DNA of 64,000 nt. Source: Owenia fusiformis. Taxonomy: Eukaryota > Annelida > Polychaeta > Sabellida > Oweniidae. Of this stretch, positions 34,430 through 45,950 are shown piece by piece. The stretch is taken from contig CAIIXF020000012.1 of NCBI GenBank assembly GCA_903813345.2, forward strand, positions 30,345,001-30,409,000. Direction: 5' to 3'. The notes beneath the pieces were generated by a model. That model had not been told where the DNA came from. It did not search any database and saw only the letters and a list, made by a program, of their open reading frames with translations. Every line of letters begins with the position of its first letter. Position 1 is the first letter of the stretch. A program made the translations under genes and the position numbers.

Positions 34430-35120
34430 CCTTTGCATTCGTTTGACTTCACTTCTTAAAATAGAGCTTCGTCTTCGTCTTGTAGTTTAACTACATGTAG
34501 ACTCTGCACGCAGGGTAACTATTGGCATGATATTGATAACCTTGTTATATTAATATAGCGCATAGGCGTAGCCAGGGGGATGCGATGGGATGCGGTCGCA
34601 CCCCCCCCCCCCCTCCATAACCAATGAAAATAGAACCATTAGATAGAAGAGAAAAGTCTTAAAATGCTTTTTTTGAAGCTTCTAGCTCGATTTTGAACGA
34701 AGTTGCACCAATTTTTTTAAAATTCAAAACAAATCTTCAAAAACATTTTTAATGCCACGATCGCACCCCTTCCCCCCCCCCCCCGACTGTAAGCTGGCTA
34801 CGCCACTGTAACGTGTAATCAATACGCTACATTTTGTATGTTCAATTTGTATACTAAAAACTGTTATTAATCCACAGATTTAGATGAAGACAAGATAAAA
34901 ATCCGAATCAAGAATGAAAAGGTGTCTAAGGATATAAATCTTAAGGGTAATGCATATTTGAATTAAACAGAGGCGGGTTAATTTATATTGTACTATGAAT
35001 TACGCTATTATTCAAAATTTTTTGTTTTATGATACCCTGCGTGCAGAGTCTAGTTAAACTACGTATACACTAAGACGAAGCTCTCTTTTAAGAAGTGAAG
35101 TCAAACGAATGCAAAGGGTA
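34430..35120. repeat. Inverted TACCCT...AGGGTA repeats (third copy at 36,150)
   Basis: A roughly 90-bp segment, TACCCTTTGCATTCG ... GACTCTGCACGCAGGG, at 34,430-34,520 recurs inverted at 35,035-35,122, and again at 36,150-36,228 in the orientation of the second. It may be the TIR of a small element bounded by TACCCT. Confidence 0.65.
34559..34810. mobile_element. hAT-like MITE with GGCGTAGCCAG termini
   Basis: The left end CATAGGCGTAGCCAGG and right end CTGGCTACGCCACTG are inverted repeats of the widespread GTGGCGTAGCCAG class, which I recall as hAT non-autonomous elements. Poly-C tracts lie just inside both ends. A solo end (CATAGGCGTAGCCAGGA) is at 37,856. No convincing 8-bp duplication was seen. 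Confidence 0.65.
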
Positions 35121-35960
35121 GTTTTATGAAAAATATCACGAAAGATGTATTCTAGATATCAGTAGTATTCTCAGAAATTTATTATCCGAAACGGATAACA
35201 TCTGGCCACTCAGACAAACAATCGCAGACATAGGCTAAGCTTGTTTATTTAACAGTTAGATTTGTTGACTTACCGATCCGTATTTCAATCTCCGGGAAGA
35301 CGTTCTTTTCACTTTGTATTTGCGTGCAGTGTAATATAAGTTGATACTTTTGTTCAAAAATGTACTTTTAATGGCCATTTTATGCCTTTTATTTTCAAAT
35401 TATGTTTTGATGTAAGTGTGAAAAGTCAAGAAACGTCAACCCCGACTTTTAATTAAAAAATGTTGGTTAATCACTTATGGCAAATCACAAGGTTGATGAT
35501 GTCAACGGACCATGATCGTGGAAGGCTATCAATATCAGGTGTATATCGGATAGAAAATAAATATAGCTAATTTTTCGCACTGATATGATGATGACTATTC
35601 TGGCGAATCGGGTAGATATTTCTCAGTTTTTTCCGATAATAAAACTATTCATTTCTATCAATTTAACAAACAGGGTCCTTTGAACGCACATTAAAACTAT
35701 AAAAGTATTTATTGGGCGTACATACTCGTTCTGTCATGTTACTTTCATTTCATTTGCAAGTTGTCCACATATTAATCCAGCGTTTTGTTTAATCAAATTT
35801 CCCGCCCCTTGAGGTTTCCGACTGTAAAACTTATTTTATTATTTAATACGAACCAATGCATCAGTTAATATTTTCAGAATACAAATTTTCCATTTTTATT
35901 TCTCTGATAGATAAAGTCTCATTTTGAATCTGTTCGTGTATTAAAGAGTATGCTTTTATA

Positions 35961-36102
35961 ATGCCGTGGTCACATTTGCTCAGTTTTTCAGCACCGGCGC
36001 CCGGCCAATGAGTATTTTGTTCAAAATTGTATTCAATTCTGAACAAGATACTCAATCGGCCGGGCGCCGTAATGAAAATCGGAGCAAATGTTATCAAGTC
36101 AT
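35961..36102. mobile_element. GC-core palindromic MITE, copy d
   Basis: ATGCCGTGGTCACATTTGCT ... CGGGCGCCGTAATGAAAATC and AGCAAATG; the right terminus is degraded (ATCAAGTCAT). Confidence 0.7.
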
Positions 36103-36498
36103 AACTGATGAAAAATCAAATGAGAACATGAACATGGATAATAGGGGCTCTATTACGCTGCGTGCAGAGTCTAATTATAAACTACGAGAAGACGAAACTC
36201 TCATTTAAGTCGAACAAATGCAAAGGGTAGGGTACTATAGAAGGGGATCATATAAAAGCACGATCTATTTTACAACGCCTTTAAGTTTTGTTGCCCTTTG
36301 TGCATTTCAAAAATAAAATATCTTAATCTGATTTGTTCCACCTTTCTTTTCGCTCAGTTCTGCAATATTATGTCCATATGTTGTTTAAGATTATGTCATT
36401 TGCGAAATAGCTGTAAGACATTATGAGAATGAATATGGGAGATTCCACGATAATGTTGTTCACATGATTTTATACACATACCTGCACAACAATCGCAG

Positions 36499-37176
36499 AC
36501 AGAAGTCTTAATATTGTCCAATAAAAAATAAGAATCTAACATTTAATGATAACAAAAGGATTAATTGCTTAGTTCTCTTTGTTTTAGTCTTTGTTTTCTT
36601 AAATGCGGAAGTGTACCAACATCACCTAGATTACATAAGAGATCATCTAACAGTCTAAAATTGCTTTTAATTGCAAGTTAGTGCATTCCGACCAAAATTT
36701 GTATACCTGTAATTTGGGGGGGGGGCGATGTTACATCACATAACTACAACGTTCATATAGAAATATACAATAAGCATGTCCGTATAAAAGCTAAAATTAT
36801 AAAAACTCATTTCAAAGTCATTCTGTTCATGGAAGCGTCAAGTTATGAAAAACAATGCTAAACACTCAAACAAATCGACTTGATTACCTTTGAAAACTTC
36901 TTGAGAGAAAATGGACAAATGTATTTTTCTAACTCATTAGAGCGTCTGTCTGATTGAAATACTATTTTTTAAATACAAACATAAATGATTTAATCTTGGT
37001 CAGAAGTCTGAACATTGTCCAACAAAATAATAAGAATCTAACATTTAATGATTACAAAAGGATTAATTGCTATATAGTCTTTGTCTTAGTCTTTGTTTTT
37101 CTAACGGCGGAAGTGTACCAACATCACCTTGATTACAGAAGAGATCATCTAACAGTCTAAAATTGCTTTTAATTCC
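36499..37176 (+). repeat. Direct duplication of about 175 bp (36,499-36,677 and 37,001-37,176)
   Basis: AGAATCTAACATTTAATGAT, GCGGAAGTGTACCAACATCA and AGATCATCTAACAGTCTAAA occur in order in both copies. About 320 bp of unrelated sequence, including a G-run copy near 36,716, separates them. Confidence 0.75.
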
Positions 37177-39097
37177 CGGGTTTTAATTACATTTTATGTA
37201 TAGACTTTTTGCCTCTATTCTCATTTTTAAACCTGTTTCTGTTTGCTTATTTAACAATTGTGATAAATTATTCAGTTAGTGTCGAAATCAAAACAATTTT
37301 CTACTTTATAGTCCCCTCCTTTTGCACTGACTAAATATTAAAATAAGCCAGTCTGATTGCGAATTTACAAATCCTGTAAAAGTAGCTCCAAACCGCCTTT
37401 TAATCAGAGAAAACAATAAGTTAATTCATCTGATTGCGAAAATACGAATCAATCTGATTATCTGATCCCCATGCTATTTGATTCGAGCATTATCTACAAG
37501 TCAGTCGGGCAAGGGTGAAATTATTTCATTTGAAAACATAAATAAATATCAGAACCCCTCTAGCATAACTATTCGGAAGAAATTCATAAAAAAATAAGGT
37601 ACACAACTGATGAAGGGTCGCACACAATGCACGCACCCCTGTCCTCATCCTCGGTGTTTGCCCACACACGACCACATTTGACAATTTTTCTAAAAGCGTT
37701 TTCCCTGGGAATATAGGTGTAGCGGTTGCCAGAAGTCGCACAGCTTGGGAGTCAGGGTATCCTGATCAATGCCTCAACGCCTGACGGGTCTGATATTTAG
37801 AGGGGGCGCAAGAATTATTAGGGGGCGGGGTAAACGTGAAAGTTGCATAAATATCCATAGGCGTAGCCAGGAGGGGGGGGGGTGCGATGGGTGCGATAAC
37901 AATAGGCTTTATATATGCTTTAGTGTTTTATTTAGCATGATGCTTTTATGTAGGCTATTAATTACAGTTCTTTTTGCAATATAAAACTGGTATGTTTATG
38001 CAAATTCCGATTGGACTAATATAAAGGGATATTGTTTCATTATGTGGACTTGAGAAAGTCCGACATACTCATTGCTTTCAACCCAAAACTTAAAATAGGA
38101 AGTTATCAAGATTCCAAGAACACGATCGCTACTTAAACAATACGTTTGTAAAATCCCGGCGATCGAAATGCAATCAAACTTTCGCAATCAGGTGCCTAAT
38201 TAGTCTTTTGATCTCTAAAGTTTTACGACTGAACGTTTCAATGAACTCGTGAGAAGCAAACGCAATCATCATATAAACATTTTTGAAAAGTCAGTCTCGG
38301 AAGAATTTTCCAAGCATTCCCTGCTTCGATGCGTTTTTATTTCAAGGGCCGTTTAGCGCCGATAATATAATTCATTATAGGGCATTAGGGTTGTGCTTTA
38401 TTTGTTTTATTTATATAATGTTATAAATGTGTACGACACTTTAATGAATTATTTTTAGGGTTACAATGCATATTTGACTTTTCCCTCTAAACGTTTAAAA
38501 TTCATCTTTATACTTTTCTTAGTTTGCTTCAATAAAATTTAACATTGGATCCCAGACAGTTATCAAATTCTCAGACATTTGATTAATATAGATATTTGTA
38601 CTTCCGTTGACCAGTGGTGCTGGTGTGACTGAGATTCGAATCTAATATGTAGCATTTTTATGTAAATTGAGAGGAATAAAATTTTATTTTAAGCGTTTTA
38701 ACAATCTTAACGTTTGGCGTGCAGCTCAACTTATTACACAATCAAAGGTCAGAATACAGAAATAAGAACATGCCTTTTATTTGTTATTCAAGCTCCAGCA
38801 ATATCCCTGTTATAAAACCAAAATAACTGCGGTTAGGTACCATATCTTGATTACAGTTAAGACAGGCCATCTCATTTTGGTATGCCAGAGCCAGTCTTAT
38901 CTGCCGATTGTGGAAGGATAAAGACAAAGGGGTTGCGGCTATCGCGATGAGGCCATCTTATTTCTAGGAATTATTTCTGCCTCTCATTCCTTAAACCGGC
39001 TTTGTTAAACAGTGCCAAAATATATAAGTCGGAGCCAAAAACAAAGACTATTTTTATATTTAAATCCCCTCACCTTGTCAATGTCTATGCTATGCCT
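37177..39097. other. Interior of the CACTA-like element, nothing coding recognised
   Basis: Contains a solo GGCGTAGCCAG end with a G-run at 37,856-37,885. Open frames of 60-75 codons have no domain character. Confidence 0.4.
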
Positions 39098-39592
39098 CAG
39101 GCCTGTCAACTTGGGAACACCTAACATGAGTGACTTGGAAATGTTGAACACCTCCCCTCTAAATGTGGACACCTTGGTCCAAATCTGAACACCTCGATCC
39201 AAATTTTGAACACCTTGGTTTAAATTTTATTACATCTTGTGAAATTTTGAACACCTCAAATTTTTCGCGATCGCTACGCTCGCGTTTCAAACATCCATCA
39301 ACGGGGTGGGGGGGGGTAGGTACGAACATTTTCGGGACGGAATGCGTGACATATTAGTGATTCGCGTGAAAAGTCCGAACGAAATGCGTACGTTTTTTTC
39401 GGCGTTCGTATTTTTGCTGTGTAGACGAACTTTTTTAGACATTTTTCTGCAGAAATTTTTTTGCTTGACAATTACCAGGTAAAATGCGTATTTGCGTGAC
39501 ATTTTCTGTCACGCAAAAATAACTGGCGTGACTTCAAATTCTTCAGCAAATGCGTGACAAATACGCAAATTGCGGGACAGTTGACAGGCCTG
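39098..39592. mobile_element. 495-bp MITE with perfect 13-bp TIRs and 6-bp duplication
   Basis: CAGGCCTGTCAAC at 39,098-39,110 and GTTGACAGGCCTG at 39,580-39,592, flanked by ATGCCT on both sides (39,092-39,097 and 39,593-39,598). Inside the left half, TTGAACACCT-type units of about 27 bp repeat five or six times. The CAGG start suggests hAT, although hAT duplications are usually 8 bp. Confidence 0.75.
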
Positions 39593-39598
39593 ATGCCT

Positions 39599-41390
39599 GG
39601 ATCTGGTTTTCCCACCTTTGGGAGGGAGCCAATATACACATAGATTACTTACTGGCCATGGACGAGGGGGGGCACAGAAACGAACATTCTGGGGTCATAA
39701 GGGATACTTGGGGAAGAGGGAGGGGTGGTGGTGAATAGTGAAGTCCGGGAGTGAAGTTAAGGGGTACTGAAATCTTTCTTTTGATATTTAGTGCTTGAAT
39801 GGAGACTTGTTTCCACTCCCCGCATTCTAGTAGAATTTAAATATTTGATCCAAAGGAGTTATTTTAAATCAAACTTGCATTCCGATTAATGAACACTCCA
39901 ATGATTGTACCACTTCACTATTGTCTAAGATAATTATAATGAATTCACGGGACACTATAGTATATAGTATATTTAAACTTTAGTGGTTGGATGGAGACTT
40001 GTTTCCCCACCCGGTACACTAGTAAATTTGTAAATTTTAAATATTTGATTTAGGGAGGTATTTGCAATCCAACTCTGATGATGCAAGACTAGTCAACCAA
40101 GACTAAATTATGAACTTATTATCATTTAGACTATTGAGTTCATTAAATTATAATTCCATAGATATCATATTTAATCCTGTCAACACAATAATGGTATTAA
40201 TTGGCATGATATGTAGTCAGAGACGGTTTAAAAAGTTGTTTAGATTAATGATAGTATTAGGAAAAATCCGAACTCAAAGTTTTTGTTCTCTCGCAATCCA
40301 GAGCAAACCACTCGCCGGGCAAGCATTCTTTAAAAACGTGAAGTTTTCACCATGTTGAACAGTTTTGAAAATTGTCCAATTTGAACCATCGCCTTGTATA
40401 TTTCTGTAACTGCCCCCCCCCCCTTGACACTCGAGTGTAAGAATCCTTTCCACACTGTCAATGGTTTTACAAAATAGTTCATGTCAGGAAGGGGGAGGGG
40501 TGAGTGTAGAGAACAATCACTGACTGCGATTTGTATGATTGAACATTATACACTTATCATAAATTCGTAAAGAATAGTTTTAAAATAAACAGCTTGTTTT
40601 ATTTTATGATTGGAGTGATGTATGCATAGAAGAATGACACTGGTTTTGAAATATCTTAATTATCCCATTGAATGAAGCCATTCGTCCCTCTGTCCATTTT
40701 TAACTCATACTGGTGGACTGATTTGATTTAAAGGAGAAGTCTCGGTGTAGAACGTGTACACACTAATGGGAACGAATTTTACTCATTTATATTTAGGATT
40801 CGTTCATATACTAGCGGGGCTTTAGAGCATTTACAAACGCACGAATTGTATTGTTTTAAGGCAACTTTTATGACATATAATGTATTTAAAGCTGATTAAT
40901 TTTAGATTATATTCGGTTCAATTTTACAAATAATGAATAGTATTACAGTATATCGAAAAATATACAATGATTTACATTAAATTGCGCAGACTGCAAGCAA
41001 TGTACATGGTTGGCGAATTTGCATGCGCGTTCTTGATAATAAGAATTAAAGGTTGAACTTAAAAATCAAACATTTTCTTTTTTAAACATAATAAATCTTT
41101 AAATCAAGAAAATAAAAATAAGATTGATGATTGAACTTTTCATAGTCAACTGCGACTGTGTCGACGCATGTTTATTTACTTAGCTAATTAGATATGTAAA
41201 ATTGTTAATGGCCGCAACGGATAATACGTACATGTAAGCTGTTCGGATAAGACATTTCTATATGATTAATAACAAATGTTATTCAGCAGAATGTTATTCA
41301 GCAGTAACAGATCTTATTAGTTATTATTCAATTTGGATAATAAATCTATTATCTCGTCGTATTGATGTTTATTATATAGTGTTTCTCGTT
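39599..41390. other. Rest of the CACTA-like interior
   Basis: Includes a weak direct repeat: GGAGACTTGTTTCC with flanking AAATATTTGAT at about 39,800-39,855 and 39,990-40,050. No coding region was recognised. Confidence 0.4.
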
Positions 41391-41393
41391 GTG

Positions 41394-42056
41394 AGCCTTT
41401 TTGCCATGACCATAGAAAGATGATGTAATGTCACATCCTGACATGGCATGCAACATTGGTAGTAGACTACAGAACATGTGCCCCCTTTGGTCAACAATAC
41501 AGTGAATAGGAATAAATCTGTGGTTGTTAGTTGTCCCAGTGGCTTTCCCAGTTTCAATCCATATCTTTTGTGTGTTGATCAGTTTTTTGAAATAGTAAAC
41601 TGCGAGAACAAGAACATCAGTATCTAGAGATTTAATGACTACTTCATGGTTTCCTGGGTCTGCCTCTTCGTCGAGTTTCATGAGGTGAAATATTACTCGT
41701 GTGTCAGCTTCTTCGTGTGAGGATGCTAGATCATCAATACTCTTTTTCTGTTGTTTCGAAATCATCACACATGTTTCACCTTCTTCTTTGAGTCCTCCTG
41801 CTATGTAAAGTTTTTGTGACCCAATCAAATGCTTTTGTATAGTGGTCATAACATATTTTGTGATGAAGTCCACAATACAGGCCTTGTTGTCATCAACGTT
41901 TAGAAATTTTCTCCAGTCTGGTACCATTCTCTCTGATTTAACCTGATATATCTTTTCATGCCCAGCCATTTTTCTCCTTTTTCTCTCTTCAGCCTTTGGA
42001 GAGTCAGCCTTATCATACCTATCAAACACCAGTATCACAGTGCTAGCTAGTCTGAG
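41394..42056 (-). pseudogene. Nuclease-like multicopy gene, middle fragment
   Basis: The open frame carries VFDRYD near its start, then RKFLN and NKACIVDF, LYIAGGLKEEGETC, SHEEADTRVIFH about 100 residues later, KSLDTDVLVLAVYYF, then RFIPIH and MSGCDITSSFYGHGKKA. The three acidic clusters (FD-x-x-D, EEAD, DTDV) are spaced like the metal-binding residues of PIN/FEN-type nucleases; this is an inference from layout. The upstream end is cut by the tail of a non-LTR retrotransposon and the downstream end by the CACTA-like element. The fragment itself is uninterrupted. Confidence 0.7.
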
Positions 42057-42059
42057 CCA

Positions 42060-44040
42060 GCATAGATTTAGATTTAGATTTATGAACTTTATTACACATT
42101 CATACCCATAAAAGGTTAAGTGTACACAAAGTAAACACTAATTTTACAATATATCAATACAACAGAAAACAGTACATATAACAACACACAAAATTAACAC
42201 TTCATAATAAATAAATAAGTAAATAAATGAACAAATAAATATGCATCATGGATAAGCACATGAATGGTGATTGTGATACGCGTCCATTGTTTATGTCATA
42301 TATCACACCCTTCTATGTTATATTACATTTATGAATAAATTCTGCTACAATTTCAATTTCTTTATTTTCACAAGACATACAATATTGGAAAAAAAGTGAA
42401 TCGTCCTCCATGTTGAAAAGGTGTTTAATTGGGTTGCCGTGTGATACAAGTTTATCGAGCATTTGCTTTCTATATATACTGTATTTTTTACATGAACGCA
42501 TTATGTGTTTTTCGTTTTCTATTAAATTGCAAACCTCGCAAATTCTTTCATCGATCTTTAATTTTGGGCGTTCGTATCTACCCGTTTCTATTTTTAATTT
42601 GTGGTTACTGATACGAAACTTTGTTAGACTTCGTCGTAAATGCCCATTTGAAATTGAATCTAAATATGGTTCGAACCTGAAATTGCTTTTAAATATTTTG
42701 TATGTATTCAGTTTGCGACATTGGTCGGAATTCAATTGATTTCGCCAATAATCTTCAAAACTAATTTTTGATTTACAAACAACTTCGGATGCGTCAATAG
42801 TATATTCTTTTACATCTAAAGTATTATTGATATTGCTGGGAGTATCTCCTAAAAATGATACTACCTCTAATTTATCCATTACACTTTTAAAATTCAGCAT
42901 CCACGATGACTTGTTGTTCTTTGATAAGTCATTTGATGTAGTAAGTGCTTCTGATAATAAGATGTATGACGTATTTAACATGTGATTATAGAAATTAGTA
43001 GCTTGTTTGAATATATTTATATATAGTGGGTATTTCCCAAGCTCTCCATAAATTGCCAAATTTGTTGATTTTTTATTTACTTTAAGAATATATTTGCAAA
43101 AAGATAACAGAAGTTTCTCAGATGGAAATCGTCTGCCATTTGTAAACCATTCATTCAAATCTTTTGTAGAAAAGTAATTCGACATGCCCCATATTTCAGA
43201 TCCATATAAGATTATTGGAACTACCAATTGTTCAAAAATCTTTATTCCTATTGAAGGTTTTAAACTTGTATCGCCTAGTGACCTTTTTATTTTATAAATT
43301 GCTTTTAATCCTCGGTCATACAGATAGTCCTTGGATTTACTAAACGTACCTGAACTACTTATGGTCAAACCCAAGTATTTATATGATTTTACCGTCTCGA
43401 TCTCATCCCCATCAAAATGAAATTTTTCTGTACATTTTCTACCATTTCCAATAAATTTCATTATTTTTGTTTTCGATAAATTAATTGACAAATGCCAGTC
43501 TTTACAATATTTTGAAAGATTATCTATAGACTTTTGAAGTCCATCTCTGCTCAAAGACAAAAGTAGAACATCATCAGCATACATCAAACAGTTTACTTTT
43601 GAGCTTTGTAAAATTGGTGCGTCATTATAACCTATAACCGCTGGCAGATCATTTAAAAACAAATTGAATAGTGTGGGAGACATTGGATCCCCTTGTTTAA
43701 CACCAGCATTCACTTTTCTAAATTCAGTCCTCTTACTTGAAATACTGTTTTTTATACATATTTTGGTATCTTGATACATTTTTCTAACGATTTCAAAAAA
43801 CTTTCCTTTTATACCAACTGACAAAAGTTTATACATAAGACCTTCCCTCCAAACGCTGTCAAAAGCCTTTCTAAAGTCAATGAATATTCCATAAATAGGA
43901 GATTTTAAATGTTTAACATATTTATCATGAAGCGTTCTGATAATAAAGATATGATCCACTGTTCGTGCTTTCTTCTGAAATCCTATTTGAGCTTTATTCA
44001 TAATATTATTATGATTTATGAAAACATGCAATCGTGCTGT
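42060..44040 (-). mobile_element. 5'-truncated non-LTR retrotransposon (Ingi/I/Nimb-like RT)
   Basis: The element is on the minus strand. Its 3' end is a short (AAATCT)n tail at about 42,062-42,084, preceded by about 230 bp of 3' UTR. It starts inside RT, so it is 5'-truncated, as is usual for target-primed integration. It sits in the middle of the nuclease-like gene. No endonuclease is present. Confidence 0.8.
42313..44037 (-). CDS. Reverse transcriptase and C-terminal zinc motif of the truncated element
   Basis: About 575 uninterrupted codons. NKAQIGFQKKARTVDHIF opens the RT; FRKAFDSVW (about 60-68) and MYADDVLLL (156-164) carry the catalytic aspartates; GVKQGDPMSPTLF (116-128) is the primer-grip region with QGD. 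A C-terminal CEVCNLIENEKHIMRSC has the C-x2-C-x8-H-x4-C spacing of non-LTR zinc knuckles. No stop or frameshift over 1.7 kb indicates a recent insertion, though truncation makes it non-autonomous. The first few codons near 44,037 belong to the junction rather than to the RT. Confidence 0.82.
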   Translation of the reverse strand, partial: ARLHVFINHNNIMNKAQIGFQKKARTVDHIFIIRTLHDKYVKHLKSPIYGIFIDFRKAFDSVWREGLMYKLLSVGIKGKFFEIVRKMYQDTKICIKNSISSKRTEFRKVNAGVKQGDPMSPTLFNLFLNDLPAVIGYNDAPILQSSKVNCLMYADDVLLLSLSRDGLQKSIDNLSKYCKDWHLSINLSKTKIMKFIGNGRKCTEKFHFDGDEIETVKSYKYLGLTISSSGTFSKSKDYLYDRGLKAIYKIKRSLGDTSLKPSIGIKIFEQLVVPIILYGSEIWGMSNYFSTKDLNEWFTNGRRFPSEKLLLSFCKYILKVNKKSTNLAIYGELGKYPLYINIFKQATNFYNHMLNTSYILLSEALTTSNDLSKNNKSSWMLNFKSVMDKLEVVSFLGDTPSNINNTLDVKEYTIDASEVVCKSKISFEDYWRNQLNSDQCRKLNTYKIFKSNFRFEPYLDSISNGHLRRSLTKFRISNHKLKIETGRYERPKLKIDERICEVCNLIENEKHIMRSCKKYSIYRKQMLDKLVSHGNPIKHLFNMEDDSLFFQYCMSCENKEIEIVAEFIHKCNIT

Positions 44041-44894
44041 ATAACACACATTCCATCTATTATGTATGATGTGTTATCTGGATCAGAGGAAGGGAAAATA
44101 GTCGTTTGATTGACTTGCAAAACCTTGACAAGGTCTGACTTGACATTCTTCCTCATGCTTCCATCATCATGGAATATTGCAGGAGGGGTTATGGTAATTG
44201 GATGTTCTAGCATAGTATCTATGTTAACATGAGGTCTTTTGTCGCAAATTGTTAATGCTCTTTGGAAGATGGTTTCAGCACCTTTTGCAACAGCCACAGT
44301 CTCTGTCCTTGTTTTAACCTTGGATTTTGGGTGCATGTCACAAAATGTTACAAGTTTGTTTTGTTTTATCGTCTGGTAGAAATTGGTTGATTGTTCCTCA
44401 AGAGCTGAGGGTACAAACTGATACATTTTCATCGAACCAGATTTGATAACAGATAAGAGTGAACGTTGTACATCTTCACTTGCATGAACACCCGTTGATA
44501 TGTTAAGGAGAACATTAGGATGACTATGTACATCAAATGGATTAGTCATTCTGTTCTCTATATGATCTTGGATTAGCTTGACATCATCTTCGTCACGCAT
44601 CAAATTAGAATGGCACTCTTGTGGATGATGTTTGTGCTCATTTGAAGATTCACTGCATCTATCTTTAAAAGTAGATGATATCCTGCTGAATATATGCCTA
44701 GTTAGGCTCCATCTGATCATTGTTTGTGGTTTGCTTGTGAGACCAACTATGCCCCCATCTCCCTTTGCATCTTTAATTACAGTGGTTTCTGTCCCCATAT
44801 CTGACCAAATTCCATTAAACCCATGACTTGTTTTGCGGATGGAAAATTTTCCTTCTTCAAATGCACTTTGAACAGCTTCTGGTAGGTTCATCAT
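44040..44894 (-). pseudogene. Nuclease-like multicopy gene, 5' fragment
   Basis: The frame reads MMNLPEAVQSAFEEGKFSIR, KTSHGFNGIWSDMGTETTVI, GGIVGLTSKPQTMIRWSLTR, and later KMYQFVPSALEEQS, NKLVTFCDMHP, and ends SYIIDGM at the retrotransposon junction. The F-x-x-G-x-F-x-I-R ... G-x-W-x-D ... GGI-x-G-x-T ... W layout fits the N-terminal part of the same multicopy family. About 290 codons are uninterrupted. Upstream of 44,895 a MITE begins, so the true start may be missing. Residues expected between IIDGM and VFDRYD appear to be lost, suggesting a target-site deletion on retrotransposition. Confidence 0.7.
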
Positions 44895-44923
44895 ATCAAG
44901 GATGTAGATTGAAAATATAAAAA

Positions 44924-45278
44924 GGTTCCACCGTCGATTTTTTCTGTTATTTATTTACGGAGTTTCGGCTTTTTCTGATATTTTCAGGAATTTCATCGAT
45001 TTTCACCAACAAAATGTTTTTAGTGCGAAAAAGTATGATCTCGCTATAAGTGTTATTGGGTATGCGAAGCATTTTACAATCGCTAAAAATGATATAAAAG
45101 CAATGCCTTTTATTGTCTGAATAGTTTGATTTCCAAGAAAATTCAAATGAGGGTAAATGAATTAAAGCCTTATAAGACTAACATTTGTAAATGGTTCTTG
45201 ACGCCATGTTGAATTTCAATCGCCTCTATAGTTCAATAAACTTTGATATTATTTGACGTAAAAATCGATGGTGAAACC
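44924..45278. mobile_element. 355-bp TIR element (GGTTCCACCGTCG family)
   Basis: GGTTCCACCGTCGATTTTTT at the left and AAAAATCGATGGTGAAACC at the right are inverted. It is the compact version of the element at 28,016. It abuts the 5' edge of the nuclease-like relic. No coding capacity. Confidence 0.72.
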
Positions 45279-45875
45279 TTTTTTTATTTTAGATGTTATT
45301 AAGAGGCACACAATTCGGTGGCTGTACCGTAGGCTAAAACGATTTTTCTTATACATCTGAGTAATATATGGGAATACTAACCATTTTGATTTCCAAGGTT
45401 CTTATATAATATAAATTGCTCATACTAATGGCATTTAGCGGAAAAAGCAAGTTACATGCTAGTTTGCCATGTCTGTAAAACATTTAAATGCTGCCGCATT
45501 TGTTATACTGCTGGAATATAACGAACTAAGCTTGAACGAATACAAGAAAACACCCAAATTATGCAATTATTTTGAAAATCAGTGACGTGTAGTTCATTTG
45601 TTTGTTTAATTGTTGATGGGGCAATGTGCCACTGACGTGTGGGAATAGCATGACGATTAGATATTTCAAAGTTTCGCGTTTGAAAAGTGATGCCGGTGAC
45701 TGAAATTACGATAAAAATGATATAGCGACGCAACGAGATATTTGTAGTTTTCTTCGAAAAATAAACATCAAATGTAGAAAATAGTAAGGCATGCATGTCC
45801 ACTTCACCCTGGTAGCTTAACATTGGATTCGTATATGTCATACAATTAATATTTGAAATACAACTATTCTTCTAA

Positions 45876-45950
45876 CTTATGATCGGACATAAGGATGATG
45901 TGTACTTCAAGGTAATATGGTAAAATCATTCTTATGTCCAATCATAAGTT
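45876..45950. repeat. Short hairpin (CTTATGATCGGACATAAGGAT)
   Basis: CTTATGATCGGACATAAG and CTTATGTCCAATCATAAG pair across a 30-bp loop. Possibly a tiny MITE. Confidence 0.55.

Larger units (their letters stand above)
34190..41393. mobile_element. 7.2-kb CACTA/EnSpm-like non-autonomous insertion
   Basis: The ends are CACAAGACAAAATCG and, inverted, CACAACGAGAAACAC; the insert is flanked by the 3-bp repeat AGC on both sides (34,187-34,189 and 41,394-41,396). A 3-bp target duplication and CAC termini are features of CACTA/EnSpm (CMC) elements. Removal of the insert plus one AGC rejoins the surrounding reading frame of the nuclease-like gene exactly. No transposase frame is present; the interior holds nested hAT-like MITEs and local repeats. 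Confidence 0.65.

Noticed and set aside
37526-37741. 71-codon minus-strand frame with cysteines as an exon
   Set aside because: No matching family known to me and no convincing acceptor and donor pair; lies inside a transposon.
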